DNA from: Aurantimonas marianensis
GTDB taxonomy: Bacteria; Pseudomonadota; Alphaproteobacteria; Rhizobiales; Rhizobiaceae
Direction: 5' to 3'
NCBI RefSeq assembly: GCF_024195285.1
Contig: NZ_JALHBS010000048.1
Location: 1 to 64,000 of the forward strand
Length of the DNA: 64,000 bases
Each line of letters begins with the position of its first letter. Position 1 is the stretch's first letter. The notes beneath the pieces are model-generated. The model did no database searches. It was given only the letters and a program-made list of their open reading frames with translations, and had not been told where the DNA came from. A program made the translations under genes and the position numbers. Positions 8,536-16,944 of the stretch are shown in pieces.

Positions 8536-9501
8536 TTATTTCGTCATGCCCAGTTCGCCGAGGAGCTCGGCGTAGAACTTATCATCGCGGGCGATGATTT
8601 CGCCAAATTCCGCGCGCGACTTGAAGGCGGGCTCGAAGCCGATATTCTTTGATGCCGCGACGAATTCCTCCGACTCGGCCGCAGCCTTGGCCGCCGCCTC
8701 GAGCTTCGCAATCACCTCGTCTGGCGTTCCCTTGGGCGCCGCCAAGCCGCGCCACATCGAGATGTCAACGTCATAGCCCTGGCTCTTGGCGGTCTTCACA
8801 TCGGGCAAGACGCTGACCGGCTCTGCCCCGGTCGAACCGAGGACAGTCAGATCACCCGACTGGACATAGGAAAGAAACTGGCCCGGCCATTGGATGGCGG
8901 CATCGATGCGGCCAGCCAGCAACTCCACGGGCGCCTTGCCGTCCCCGTAAGAGACGTAGTTGACCTGATCGGCGATGCCCATGGCGTCGAACAAGGCGGC
9001 CGAGGTCAAATGGGTAAACGAGCCCTTGCCGGAGATGCCGACATTGATCGTCTTGCCGCCTTCCTTGACGGCCTGGGCCATCTCCTCAAGCGTCTTCCAT
9101 CCCGACGAGGCGTTCACCGCAAGCACCGGCACTTCAACCGACACTTGGGCGATGGGAGCGAATTCCTCATAGTTGAACGGCAAATTGCCGAGGTGATACG
9201 TCGTGTTGATGGAGTTCGAGTTCCAGACGATGTTGTAGCCGTCGGGACGTGTCGACTGGACGTGGGCATAGCCGATGGCGCCGCCACCGCCCGTGCGGGC
9301 GACCGGCACGACAGGCGAGCCGAGTTCACGTGACATCAGTTCCGACAACAGTTGCGCCGTGGTGTTGGCGGTGCCGCCGAACAGCACGGTCATTTCAACG
9401 GGCTTTTCGGGGTACTCCGCCCGCGCTGGAAGACTTCCGGCGAGTGTGACCGCAGCCACTGCGACAGCGAAGAAACCGCCACTCGATTTTAACGATTGCA
9501 T
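8536..9501 (-). CDS. Periplasmic substrate-binding protein of TTT transporter (TctC/Bug family)
   Basis: A 321-residue exported binding protein. The start at 9501 is preferred over an upstream ATG at 9570 because GGGAGGAG lies nine bases before it and the next residues form a clean Sec signal peptide (MQSLKSSGGFFAVAVAAVTL then AGSLPARA, with cleavage after ARA). The mature part begins YPEKPVEMTVLFGGTANTTAQLL and has the Bug-type GGGGAIGYAHVQSTRPDGYNIVW block and the PVLAVNASSGWKTLEEM strand. Bug proteins bind carboxylates through water molecules in the cleft. It delivers substrate to the TctA-TctB permease encoded just downstream. Confidence 0.92.
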   Translation of the reverse strand: MQSLKSSGGFFAVAVAAVTLAGSLPARAEYPEKPVEMTVLFGGTANTTAQLLSELMSRELGSPVVPVARTGGGGAIGYAHVQSTRPDGYNIVWNSNSINTTYHLGNLPFNYEEFAPIAQVSVEVPVLAVNASSGWKTLEEMAQAVKEGGKTINVGISGKGSFTHLTSAALFDAMGIADQVNYVSYGDGKAPVELLAGRIDAAIQWPGQFLSYVQSGDLTVLGSTGAEPVSVLPDVKTAKSQGYDVDISMWRGLAAPKGTPDEVIAKLEAAAKAAAESEEFVAASKNIGFEPAFKSRAEFGEIIARDDKFYAELLGELGMTK

Positions 9502-9624
9502 GTTGTTCTCCTCCCAGTAATGCGCGCAGCGACGTCCCGCCGCGCTGAAATTCAACGTCTCCGGACGCACCTCCGGCCAGCCGGGCGAAAGTGTCCGGCC
9601 GATTCGAAAGCGCTGTCAGGGCCG

Positions 9625-10638
9625 TCAGTTGGCCATCTCCAGTTTGGCGGATTTTTTCTCTTCCAAACCCTGCAAGATGGATTCCGGTGTCGCCGGCAGC
9701 GCGGTAATGCGCACGCCGATCGCGTCGTAAATGGCGTTCATGATGGCTGGCGCCGTCGGCACCAGCGCCGGTTCGCCGATGCCCTTGGCGCCGAGCGGAC
9801 TGCGCGGGTCGCGGTCTTCCACAAGCATCGTGTTGATCTGCGGAATGTCGAGCGACGTCGGCAGGATATATTTGGAGAAGCCGTGGGTCGTCGTGTGGCC
9901 CCGATCAAGCTGATAGTCTTCCATCAGCGCCTGACCCAAGCCTTGCACGATGCCGCCTTCGATCTGCCCCTCCACACCGCGAGGATTGATCGCGCGGCCG
10001 ACGTCGTGAACGGCCCACATGCCCAGCACCTGAACCTCGCCCGTCAAGGTATCGACCTCGACCTCGGCGACCTGGCAGCCGAAGACATAGGCCTGCCAGG
10101 GAGCACCGGAGCCGTCTACGGGATCGAGACCGGTGCCATGGGCCGTGAACGAGCCGGAGCCGACGGGCACGACCCCCCGCTTCTTGCAGAGAGCCACGGC
10201 CTCATCGACGGTCATCCGGTTGTTGGTGCCCTCGGCCCAGATTTCGCCGTCGAACGCCTTGATCGTCGCGGCGTCGACCTGCCAGTGATCGGCCAGTTCG
10301 GCATCGAGTTTGGCGCGGGCGTCGCGGCATGCGATCGCGACGCTATTGCCGATCATGTAGGTCTGGCGCGTCGCGCCGGCGTGCGCGGCCTCGGGCGAGC
10401 GCGCCGTATCGTTATCGCCGATCGTCACGTCGTCGGGCCGGATGCCGAGCTCTTCGGCGGCGACCTGCGCAAGCACCGTCAAGATGCCCTCGCCGATCTC
10501 GGTGACGCCGGTGACGACTTTCGCGGTGCCGCCGTCGTCCATTTCCACCCAGGCGCCCGCACGGTCGATCGTCGCGGTCCGGGCGATGCCGTACCAGGAT
10601 GCGGCCATGCCGCGGCCTCTCGCCCAGCGTTTCATCAC
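9625..10638 (-). CDS. Molybdenum hydroxylase large subunit, C-terminal half (xanthine dehydrogenase family)
   Basis: This 337-residue protein carries only the second half of the molybdopterin subunit of xanthine dehydrogenase/CO dehydrogenase-like hydroxylases. It contains GRGMAASWYGIARTATIDRAG, the GVTEIGEGILTVLAQVAAEELGI segment, and near the end GAKGIGEPALVPTAPAIMNAIYDAIGVRI. The glutamate in KGIGEP is the catalytic base of the family. The start at 10638 is chosen because GGAGGT lies seven bases upstream and the ATG overlaps the stop of the preceding gene (TGATG). The longer frame to 10764 has no family similarity in its first 42 residues. The N-terminal half of the same domain is the back part of the upstream gene, so the active site must be assembled from two chains, as in the split NdhL/NdhM subunits of Eubacterium nicotinate dehydrogenase. 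Confidence 0.85.
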   Translation of the reverse strand: MMKRWARGRGMAASWYGIARTATIDRAGAWVEMDDGGTAKVVTGVTEIGEGILTVLAQVAAEELGIRPDDVTIGDNDTARSPEAAHAGATRQTYMIGNSVAIACRDARAKLDAELADHWQVDAATIKAFDGEIWAEGTNNRMTVDEAVALCKKRGVVPVGSGSFTAHGTGLDPVDGSGAPWQAYVFGCQVAEVEVDTLTGEVQVLGMWAVHDVGRAINPRGVEGQIEGGIVQGLGQALMEDYQLDRGHTTTHGFSKYILPTSLDIPQINTMLVEDRDPRSPLGAKGIGEPALVPTAPAIMNAIYDAIGVRITALPATPESILQGLEEKKSAKLEMAN

Positions 10639-12512
10639 GCCACCTCCTGCTTGCGGTCCGCCGCCGGGCGAAAACGCGCGCCGAGGGTGCAGGGCTGGCG
10701 CGTATCGGGACCGCCGAGATCGGATCGCGTGCCGCCGCGCCCCGTCGGCGCGCCTGTTTCCCATCGGCAGAACGTCTCGGCGGTTTTCAGCACCTCGCCG
10801 ATGGAAACCGTGTCGAGCCGCTGCCCGGTATGGGTGCGCGACCCAACCGTCATCATGTTCCGTCGCCGGATCTCGAACGGATCGAGCCCCAATCTTTCGG
10901 CGCAGATGTCGAGGTGGGATTCGGTGGCGAACTGCGCCTGCATGGCGCCGAAGGTCCGGAACGCGCCCGACGGCGTGTTGTTGGTGTAGACGCCGAACGT
11001 GTCAATTTGCGCGTTGGCGATGTCGTATGGCCCGAGCGACAGAATCGCGGCCTTGCGCATGACACCTTCGGTGGACATGCCGTAGGCGCCGCCGTCGCTG
11101 ATCATCTTGAACGAGACGGCCGTGATCCTGCCGTCGTTCTTAAGGCCCATCCTGTAGGTCACCTTCGAGGGGTGGCGCTTGGCCGTGGTGACGATCGATT
11201 CCTCGCGGGTGAAGACAAGGCGCACCGGGCGTCCGCTCTTCATGGCGGAGAGCGCCAGCATGCCTTGGTAGATCATGTCCTCCTTGCCACCGAAGCCGCC
11301 GCCGACCGGGCTCATGATGAAGCGGACCTTGTTGATCGGCTTGTCGATGATGGTCGACAGCATGTGGCGATGGTGGGTGATGTTCTGGCTCGGGGAAACG
11401 ACGGTGACCACGCCGTCGTGATCGACATAGGCAAGCCCCGCCTCGGGCTCGAGATAGGCGTGCTCGACCTGTTGGGTCGAATAGCTGTTCTCGACGATGA
11501 GATCGGCATCGGCGAAGCCCTGCTCCACATCGCCTTTGCGGATGGGGATGTGCTTGACGACATTGTCCTGGGCATAGTCGTGCACGACGACCGCGCCGGG
11601 ACGCATCGCCTCCTCGGCATCGAAGACGCCCGGCAGTTCCTCGTAGGCGACCTTGATCAGGCCGAGCGCCCTGCGCGCGATTTCCTGGGTTTCCGCCGAG
11701 ACAGCGGCGACCGCCTCGCCGACATAACGCACCTTTTCGCGCGCCATCACCGGCTGGTCGTAGACGAAGACGCCAAACCCATCCTGGCCGGGCACATCCT
11801 GATGGGTGATCACGCATTCCACGCCTTCCAGCGCCTCGGCGGCGGACGTGTCGATCGACAGTATCTTCGCGTGGGGATGCGGACTGCGCAGCACCTGCAT
11901 GTGCAGCATGTCCTGCATCGTCATGTCGCCGGCGTATTTCAGCGCGCCAGACACCTTGCTCGGCGCATCGAGCCGACGGACATTGTTGCCGATATAGGAG
12001 GCGCCCGCGCCGTCCGCGTCGAGCGCGGTGGCGGGAAGACGGCCGTTCATGACGTCGCGGGCCAGTTCGACCGCCTCGAAGATCTTCGTGTAGCCGGTGC
12101 AACGGCAGATGTTGCCGCCGAGCCGTTCCTTGATCTCTTGAAGGTCGGCGAACGGATTTTCGCGCAACGCCGACGTCGCCGCCATCACCATGCCCGGGAT
12201 GCAGTAGCCACACTGGCTCGCACCGGTCTTGTGAAAGGCCTGCTGCAAGGTGGTCAGCTCGCCGCGCGGGGCGAGCCCCTCGATGGTCTGGATGTCCGCG
12301 CCGTCGGCTTTAACCGCCGGCATGAGACAGGATTTCACCAGCTTACCATCGACGAAGACCGAACACGTGCCGCACTCGCCAGCGCCGCAACCTTCCTTGC
12401 TGCCAGTAAGGTTGATCTCCTCGCGCAGATAATCGAGCAGGCGGTAACTGCCATTGAGCGGCCGGACGAATTTGCGGCCGTTGACGGTCATGGTCAGGAC
12501 GCGGTCAGACAT
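10635..12512 (-). CDS. Fused 2Fe-2S small subunit and N-terminal half of molybdenum hydroxylase large subunit
   Basis: A 625-residue fusion. Residues 1-160 are the FeS subunit: a plant-type cluster site GCGAGECGTCSVFVDGKLVKSC and the second cluster site CGYCIPGMVMAA...NICRCTGYTKIFEA. From about residue 175 (GNNVRRLDAPSKVSGALKYAGD) the large-subunit fold begins, with VRYVGEAVAAVSAETQEIA and the molybdopterin-contact motif PVGGGFGGKEDMIYQGMLA, then GAFRTFGAMQAQFATESHLD. The chain stops after about 40 residues of arginine- and glycine-rich, non-homologous tail. The start at 12512 follows GAGGGA and overlaps the FAD gene by eight bases. It hydroxylates or oxidises an aldehyde or N-heterocycle in this family; the substrate here is unknown. 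Confidence 0.85.
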   Translation of the reverse strand: MSDRVLTMTVNGRKFVRPLNGSYRLLDYLREEINLTGSKEGCGAGECGTCSVFVDGKLVKSCLMPAVKADGADIQTIEGLAPRGELTTLQQAFHKTGASQCGYCIPGMVMAATSALRENPFADLQEIKERLGGNICRCTGYTKIFEAVELARDVMNGRLPATALDADGAGASYIGNNVRRLDAPSKVSGALKYAGDMTMQDMLHMQVLRSPHPHAKILSIDTSAAEALEGVECVITHQDVPGQDGFGVFVYDQPVMAREKVRYVGEAVAAVSAETQEIARRALGLIKVAYEELPGVFDAEEAMRPGAVVVHDYAQDNVVKHIPIRKGDVEQGFADADLIVENSYSTQQVEHAYLEPEAGLAYVDHDGVVTVVSPSQNITHHRHMLSTIIDKPINKVRFIMSPVGGGFGGKEDMIYQGMLALSAMKSGRPVRLVFTREESIVTTAKRHPSKVTYRMGLKNDGRITAVSFKMISDGGAYGMSTEGVMRKAAILSLGPYDIANAQIDTFGVYTNNTPSGAFRTFGAMQAQFATESHLDICAERLGLDPFEIRRRNMMTVGSRTHTGQRLDTVSIGEVLKTAETFCRWETGAPTGRGGTRSDLGGPDTRQPCTLGARFRPAADRKQEVA

Positions 12513-13422
12513 GGGCTGCTTCCCTCTGCTCAGCACTTGGAACCGGCGCGCCGCACGCAACGAGCGCGTCTTCCAGCGCGGCCTCGACGAAGCCGGTCAC
12601 GACCCGCCGGCGATAGGCGACCCGCGAGCGCGAAGCGACGCGCTCAGCCGGCATCACGCTGGCTTCGGCCACCAACTTGCGGGTGATGGGCTGGCCGATC
12701 AGCATGGTCTCGATATCGTGCAGCCGGACGGGCACGGGACCGACCCCGCCGAGGGCCAGCCGGACGTCTTCGAAGACGTTGCCCACGGCATTGGTCTTGA
12801 CCAGCGCGACGGCCGAGACCCTGGAGATGACGAGAGAGCGTCGCTGGCCCACTTTTTGAAACGAGCCGCCATAGCCTCGCATCGATTCGCAGATCACAGC
12901 GCTGATCAGTTCGCCGGGTCGCATCGCGGTGCGGCCGGGACCAAGAATGAATTGGCCGATCGGGATTGTGCGCCGGCGGATTTCGCCACTTTGCAGAGAC
13001 GCTAGCTCCACATCCGCGTTCAGCGCGAGCAACGGTGGCACGCCATCCGCCGCTGGAGACGCATTGGCGATATTGCCCGCCAAGGTTGCCTGCTCGCGCA
13101 CCTGGTCGTCGGCGAACCAGATCGCGCAATAGGGCATACAGGGCAGATGCTCGCGCAGGACGGGGTCGGTCAGAAAAGCCTGAAAGGCGACATTGGCGTT
13201 GAGCCGAACCCGGTTGCCGTCAAGTTCGTACCCCTGAAACTCGCGGACCCGGCTCAGATCGACGACGATCGAATAATGCACGTCGCCGCCCCGGCCCTCG
13301 CGGGCATAGGGCAGGACATCCGTCGCCCCCGCGATGACCTTGCCGTCGGTCGGCAGCGCGCCGACTGCCTGAAGCGCTTCCCGCAGGTCGCGCGGCGTAA
13401 CGTACTCCTCAAAGGAAAACAT
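12505..13422 (-). CDS. FAD-binding subunit of molybdenum hydroxylase (CoxM/XdhB family)
   Basis: A 305-residue protein with the two FAD-contact motifs of the family: GKVIAGATDVLPYARE near residue 27 and LAGNIANASPAADGVPPLLALNADVEL near residue 115. The C-terminal CoxM domain follows with RRSLVISRVSAVALVKT and VRLALGGVGPVPVRL. It passes electrons from the iron-sulfur clusters to the final acceptor. It is the first gene of the hydroxylase set, in the order FAD, FeS-MoL(N), MoL(C). It lies 21 bases after the zinc alcohol dehydrogenase gene. Confidence 0.9.
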   Translation of the reverse strand: MFSFEEYVTPRDLREALQAVGALPTDGKVIAGATDVLPYAREGRGGDVHYSIVVDLSRVREFQGYELDGNRVRLNANVAFQAFLTDPVLREHLPCMPYCAIWFADDQVREQATLAGNIANASPAADGVPPLLALNADVELASLQSGEIRRRTIPIGQFILGPGRTAMRPGELISAVICESMRGYGGSFQKVGQRRSLVISRVSAVALVKTNAVGNVFEDVRLALGGVGPVPVRLHDIETMLIGQPITRKLVAEASVMPAERVASRSRVAYRRRVVTGFVEAALEDALVACGAPVPSAEQREAAHV

Positions 13423-13443
13423 TGTCTCGACCTTCGATCCTGA

Positions 13444-14607
13444 TCATTCCGCCGCGATCGACTGGGCTTGCGCCTGCTTGTTGCGGACGACCACCTTGAT
13501 CGCGTCTTCCACACGGTCCTTGGCGTAACGCAACGCCTCGGGCAGGTCTTCCATCGCGAAGGTGTGGGTGTGGATTTGGGTGGCGTCGAAGCGCTTCTGA
13601 CGCATGAAGGCCTCGGCGCGGTGTGTCGCCGCCTTGCCCTCGCCCCGGATGCCGTAGACATAGATGTTGTTGCGGACCAGATAGGCTACGTCGACAGGCA
13701 CCGGCGCGCCGGGGAAGGCCGCCAGGCAGATCTTGCCGCCGCGATTCAGCATCTGCGCCGCCTCGTTGACCGCGTTCGGCGCCCCCGAGCATTCCACCAC
13801 ATAGTCGACGCCCTTGCCGTCGGTCAGACGGCGAACGGCTTCGACCGGGTCTTCATTGCGCACATTGATCACGTGGTCGGCGCCGAGGCGCTTGCCGATC
13901 TCGAGCCGGTTGTCACGGGTTCCGGTCAGGATGACCGGCTGCGCGCCGAGCGCCTTGGCGACGGCGGCGCCCAACAGGCCGATCGGGCCCGGTCCGCTGA
14001 CGACAACACTTTCGCCCGCAACGAGACCACCGAGTTCGGTCAGACCGTACATCGCGGTTCCGGCGGTAACGACGAGCGTCGCCTCTTCATCGCTCATGGA
14101 GTCGTCGACATGCACCAAGGTGTTGATGTTGTTCACCTGGTACTCGCAGAAGCCGCCATCGGTCGTAAAACCGTTGGCGCGGTGGCCCTTGTCGACGTCG
14201 CCGTAATTCTTGCCGTAGTTGTGGCAGGACGTGTACATGCCCTGGCGGCAGCGCTTGCACTGGCCGCAGCCGGCGTGAATCTCGACCGTGACGCGCTCAC
14301 CGATGGCGTATTCGTCGACGCCCTGCCCGAGCGCGACCACGGTTCCCATATACTCGTGGCCCGGTGTGAAATTCTTGTTAAACGGCGCGCCACCCTCGAT
14401 CTGTGCGGGCGGGCCGTGATGGATGATCTCGAGGTCGGTGGCGCAGATGGCGACCGCGTCGATGCGGACCAGAACTTCCGCTTTCTTGGGCGAAGGAACG
14501 GCCTTGTCGACAAAGGTCAGCTGACCCGGATCGCCCAGAACCCAGGCTTTCATCGTCTCGGGAACCGGATAGTCCGGGTGGGTCTTCACACCTTGTTCCA
14601 TAGCCAT
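13444..14607 (-). CDS. Zinc-dependent alcohol dehydrogenase, threonine dehydrogenase-like
   Basis: A 387-residue medium-chain dehydrogenase that oxidises a secondary alcohol with NAD(P). Catalytic zinc ligands are visible in AICATDLEIIHHG and FTPGHEYMGTVVALGQGV. The structural zinc lobe is CGQCKRCRQGMYTSC. The Rossmann motif is VVVSGPGPIGLLGAAVAKALGA at about residues 195-216. The start MAMEQGVK at 14607 is chosen for GGGAGGAAAAGAG just upstream; the open frame runs back to 15174 but loses similarity. It is the first gene of the catabolic cluster, 44 bases downstream of iclR. Sorbitol, inositol, threonine or a cyclic diol are all possible substrates. Confidence 0.88.
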   Translation of the reverse strand: MAMEQGVKTHPDYPVPETMKAWVLGDPGQLTFVDKAVPSPKKAEVLVRIDAVAICATDLEIIHHGPPAQIEGGAPFNKNFTPGHEYMGTVVALGQGVDEYAIGERVTVEIHAGCGQCKRCRQGMYTSCHNYGKNYGDVDKGHRANGFTTDGGFCEYQVNNINTLVHVDDSMSDEEATLVVTAGTAMYGLTELGGLVAGESVVVSGPGPIGLLGAAVAKALGAQPVILTGTRDNRLEIGKRLGADHVINVRNEDPVEAVRRLTDGKGVDYVVECSGAPNAVNEAAQMLNRGGKICLAAFPGAPVPVDVAYLVRNNIYVYGIRGEGKAATHRAEAFMRQKRFDATQIHTHTFAMEDLPEALRYAKDRVEDAIKVVVRNKQAQAQSIAAE

Positions 14608-14651
14608 CTCTTTTCCTCCCACGACGTCGCAACTGACCGAAACGACTGCTC

Positions 14652-15509
14652 TTAAAATTGGCCGACACGCAGCCTGTTGGATAATCTGCGGGCGCACTCG
14701 ATCACCGCCCGGATCATGTGGGCGCGGTACTCGGTGGTCGCCCTGCTCTTCGGGATCGAGACGCTGATCGAGCCGAGCACCGCGCCGCTGCCGTCGCGCA
14801 GGGCCGCGCCGTAACAGATGACGTTCGGCTCCAGTTCTTCCTCGTCGACGGAGAAACCCGAACGGCGCACGATCCGCAATTCCTCGATCAGTGCGGAGAG
14901 CGAGGTGATCGTCTTTGCGGTAAACGGCGTCAGGCCGCTGTTGGAAACCACGCGCGCCAACTCGGTCTCGGGCAGCCAGGCGAGGATCGCCTTGCCCGTC
15001 GCCGTCGCGTGCGCCGCGCGCATCTTCCTCACCTCGTCCGGCTCCACATGGGTCGGCATCAACGACCCGAATTTCAGCCTGGTCATCAATATCGAGTCGC
15101 GCAGCACCGCGAGCTGCACGCTTTCGCGCAAGTTGACATTCAACTCCTGCAACTCGTCGCGAACGAATTCGCAAAGGTCGAATTCGCGGCTGGCGAGCGC
15201 CGCCAGATCCGCCAGTTTCGAACTGAGCATGTAGCCGCGGCTCCGGCCGGCATGAATGACGTAGCCGCGCGTCACAAGCGTCGCCACCAGATGATGGCAG
15301 GTCGACAAGTTGAGATCGGCCGCCCTGGCCAGTTCATTCAGCAAAATCGGACGGTCCTTGCCGGCGATCAGCTCGATCAGCTTCAGGGCGCGGTCCACCG
15401 ATTGGATGACCCGCCCTTCGGCCGACTTCTTTTTATCGGCGCCGGAAGGCTCTTCATATTTGTCGTCGGGCTTGGCGGGAGACGACGACATTGGCTCGGC
15501 TTCGCTCAT
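14652..15509 (-). CDS. IclR family transcriptional regulator
   Basis: A 285-residue regulator. A lysine- and glutamate-rich N-terminal tail leads into the winged helix-turn-helix (about residues 32-95: SVDRALKLIELIAGKDRPIL, LNELARAADLNLSTCHHLVATLVTRGYVI). The effector-binding domain then has MRAAHATATGKAILAWLPE, EELRIVRRSGFSVDEEELEPNVICYGAALRD and GSISVSIPKSR. IclR proteins bind a small carboxylate or aromatic ligand, usually the pathway inducer. It is the promoter-proximal gene of the catabolic cluster and probably controls it and itself. Start choice is uncertain: ATG at 15509 or 15491; the TTG at 15539 is unlikely. Confidence 0.87.
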   Translation of the reverse strand: MSEAEPMSSSPAKPDDKYEEPSGADKKKSAEGRVIQSVDRALKLIELIAGKDRPILLNELARAADLNLSTCHHLVATLVTRGYVIHAGRSRGYMLSSKLADLAALASREFDLCEFVRDELQELNVNLRESVQLAVLRDSILMTRLKFGSLMPTHVEPDEVRKMRAAHATATGKAILAWLPETELARVVSNSGLTPFTAKTITSLSALIEELRIVRRSGFSVDEEELEPNVICYGAALRDGSGAVLGSISVSIPKSRATTEYRAHMIRAVIECARRLSNRLRVGQF

Positions 15510-15603
15510 CTTCGGAAGGCCGTCGGCCCCTCTCTTCAAGTTGGTCGCAGACTACGGGCGATCTGGCTTTAACGTCAAATAAAATCCACATCGTCGAATT
15601 ATT

Positions 15604-15618
15604 TTTCATAATGTGAAA
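15604..15618. promoter_or_regulatory. Palindrome TTTCA-TAATG-TGAAA, candidate IclR operator
   Basis: A perfect 5-5-5 inverted repeat lies in the AT-rich gap between iclR (minus) and the BLUF gene (plus). Sites of similar size and arm sequence (TTTC/GAAA arms) are used by several IclR-family proteins, usually in their own promoter. It is about 95 bases from the iclR start and 113 bases from the BLUF start. Confidence 0.45.
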
Positions 15619-15730
15619 TTTGATTGGATTTTGTTGTGGTCTATATCGTGCCCGGGTAACAGACTTCGCCTCCACTCCGCCGGGCGGCGGAGGCTCGGAG
15701 GCGGGCAATCAGCGGGAGCCGGGGGCGTTG

Positions 15731-16183
15731 GTGAATTATCTGGTGTATGTCAGCCAAGCGCGGCAGGGGCTCGACGCCGCGGATCTCAGAGCGATCCTGT
15801 CGACGAGCCGAAACTACAATCCACTTCACGGCATTTCGGGGATGTTGCTGTTCGCCAGCGGAAGGGACGGCCGGCGCGGCAGCTTCATGCAGCTTCTCGA
15901 GGGCGATCGCCGCGCGATCGAAACCCTGCGCACGACGATCTTTGCCGATCCGCGTCATCACACCAAGATCGTCGTCGAACAGGGCGAGAAACCCGAACGC
16001 GACTTCGCTGACTGGTCGATGGCCTTCAGGAACGTGACCCGCGAAGATCTGACCGGATATCCGGAATTCGCCGATCTGGGGAGCGATCATTTCTTCGCGC
16101 GCTGCGAAGCCGGCGCGACCCATCGCTCACTGGAGTTTCTCAAGGATTTCTGGGCAGCCGAACCCCGGGAAGACGTTCCTTGA
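15731..16183 (+). CDS. Stand-alone BLUF-domain blue-light photoreceptor
   Basis: A 150-residue protein made almost only of a BLUF domain, which binds FAD and senses blue light. The key residues can be seen: the flavin-switch tyrosine in NYLVYVSQA, the asparagine in SRNYNPLHGISGMLLF, the glutamine in SFMQLLEGDRRAI and a tryptophan in DWSMAFRNV. The DPRHHTKIVVEQ strand is also typical. The last 35 residues form a helical cap (HRSLEFLKDFWAAEP) and no output domain follows, so it would act through a protein partner, as PixD or YcgF-type short BLUF proteins do. GTG at 15731 gives the normal BLUF start; the upstream frame to 15620 has no similarity. It is alone between the iclR and lolD genes. Confidence 0.88.
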   Translation: MNYLVYVSQARQGLDAADLRAILSTSRNYNPLHGISGMLLFASGRDGRRGSFMQLLEGDRRAIETLRTTIFADPRHHTKIVVEQGEKPERDFADWSMAFRNVTREDLTGYPEFADLGSDHFFARCEAGATHRSLEFLKDFWAAEPREDVP

Positions 16184-16248
16184 TGCCGCCGGCGAACGTT
16201 CGCCATTAGAGACCGCCGGCGCTCGGCAGAAGAGACGTCAGCTGCGGC

Positions 16249-16944
16249 TCAGTCTATCTGCAGCGGAACGACTTTCCCGGTGTCGATGGTGACGGCCCGG
16301 TCCATGCGCGCGGCAAGTTCGTGATTATGGGTTGCGATCAGGGCCGCCACGCCGGACTGGCGCACCAGCGCCGTCAGCGCGTCGAAGACGTAGCCCGCCG
16401 TCGTCGGATCGAGATTGCCGGTCGGTTCGTCGGCAAGCAGCACATGCGGTGCGTTGGCGACGGCCCGGGCGATCGCGACGCGCTGCTGCTCGCCCCCCGA
16501 CAGTTCGGCCGGGCGATGGTCGGCCCGCTTGCCGATGCGCATGTAATCGAGCAGCTCCCGCGACCGCTCAGCCGCTTCCGCACGGCTCCGGCCCAGAATC
16601 ATCTGAGGCAGCATGACGTTCTCGAGCGCGGAAAACTCCGGCAACAAATGGTGAAACTGGTACACGAAACCGATCGAGCGACGGCGCATCTCGGTCCGCC
16701 GGTCGTCGCCGAGACTGCCGCAAGCCTCGCCATCGATATAGACCTCGCCGGCATTCGGCCGTTCCAGCAGGCCGGCGATGTGAAGCAGAGTGGACTTTCC
16801 CGCACCGGACGGCGCCACCAGAGCCACCATCTCGCCGGCGCTGATGCCGACATCCGCCGCGTCCAGAATGGTCAGGCGATCATCGCCCTGCTTGTAGTGC
16901 CGCTCGACCTGTTCGAGCCGCAGCGCAAAACTCTCAGCCATCAT
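16249..16944 (-). CDS. lolD: Lipoprotein-releasing ABC transporter ATP-binding protein LolD
   Basis: A 231-residue ABC ATPase. Walker A ([15 protein letters not shown]), Q-loop ([21 protein letters not shown]), signature ([16 protein letters not shown]), Walker B ([12 protein letters not shown]) and the switch histidine (ATHNHELA) are all present. The SALENV and GNLDPTT pieces are typical of LolD/MacB. With LolC it extracts lipoproteins from the inner membrane for transfer to LolA. Its ATG overlaps the stop of the permease gene, so translation is coupled. It closes the long run that starts at nuoA. In many rhizobia dnaE follows lolD, but here the convergent BLUF gene does. Confidence 0.92.
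   Translation of the reverse strand: MMAESFALRLEQVERHYKQGDDRLTILDAADVGISAGEMVALVAPSGAGKSTLLHIAGLLERPNAGEVYIDGEACGSLGDDRRTEMRRRSIGFVYQFHHLLPEFSALENVMLPQMILGRSRAEAAERSRELLDYMRIGKRADHRPAELSGGEQQRVAIARAVANAPHVLLADEPTGNLDPTTAGYVFDALTALVRQSGVAALIATHNHELAARMDRAVTIDTGKVVPLQID

Noticed and set aside
10635-10764. Sequencing frameshift as the reason for the split Mo subunit
   Set aside because: Neither frame gives family-like sequence through the junction, and the second gene has its own strong ribosome binding site at a TGATG overlap. An error cannot be fully excluded.
14608-15174. N-terminal extension of the zinc dehydrogenase
   Set aside because: The extension is opposite-frame noise within iclR; the start at 14607 has a good ribosome binding site and the family N-terminus.
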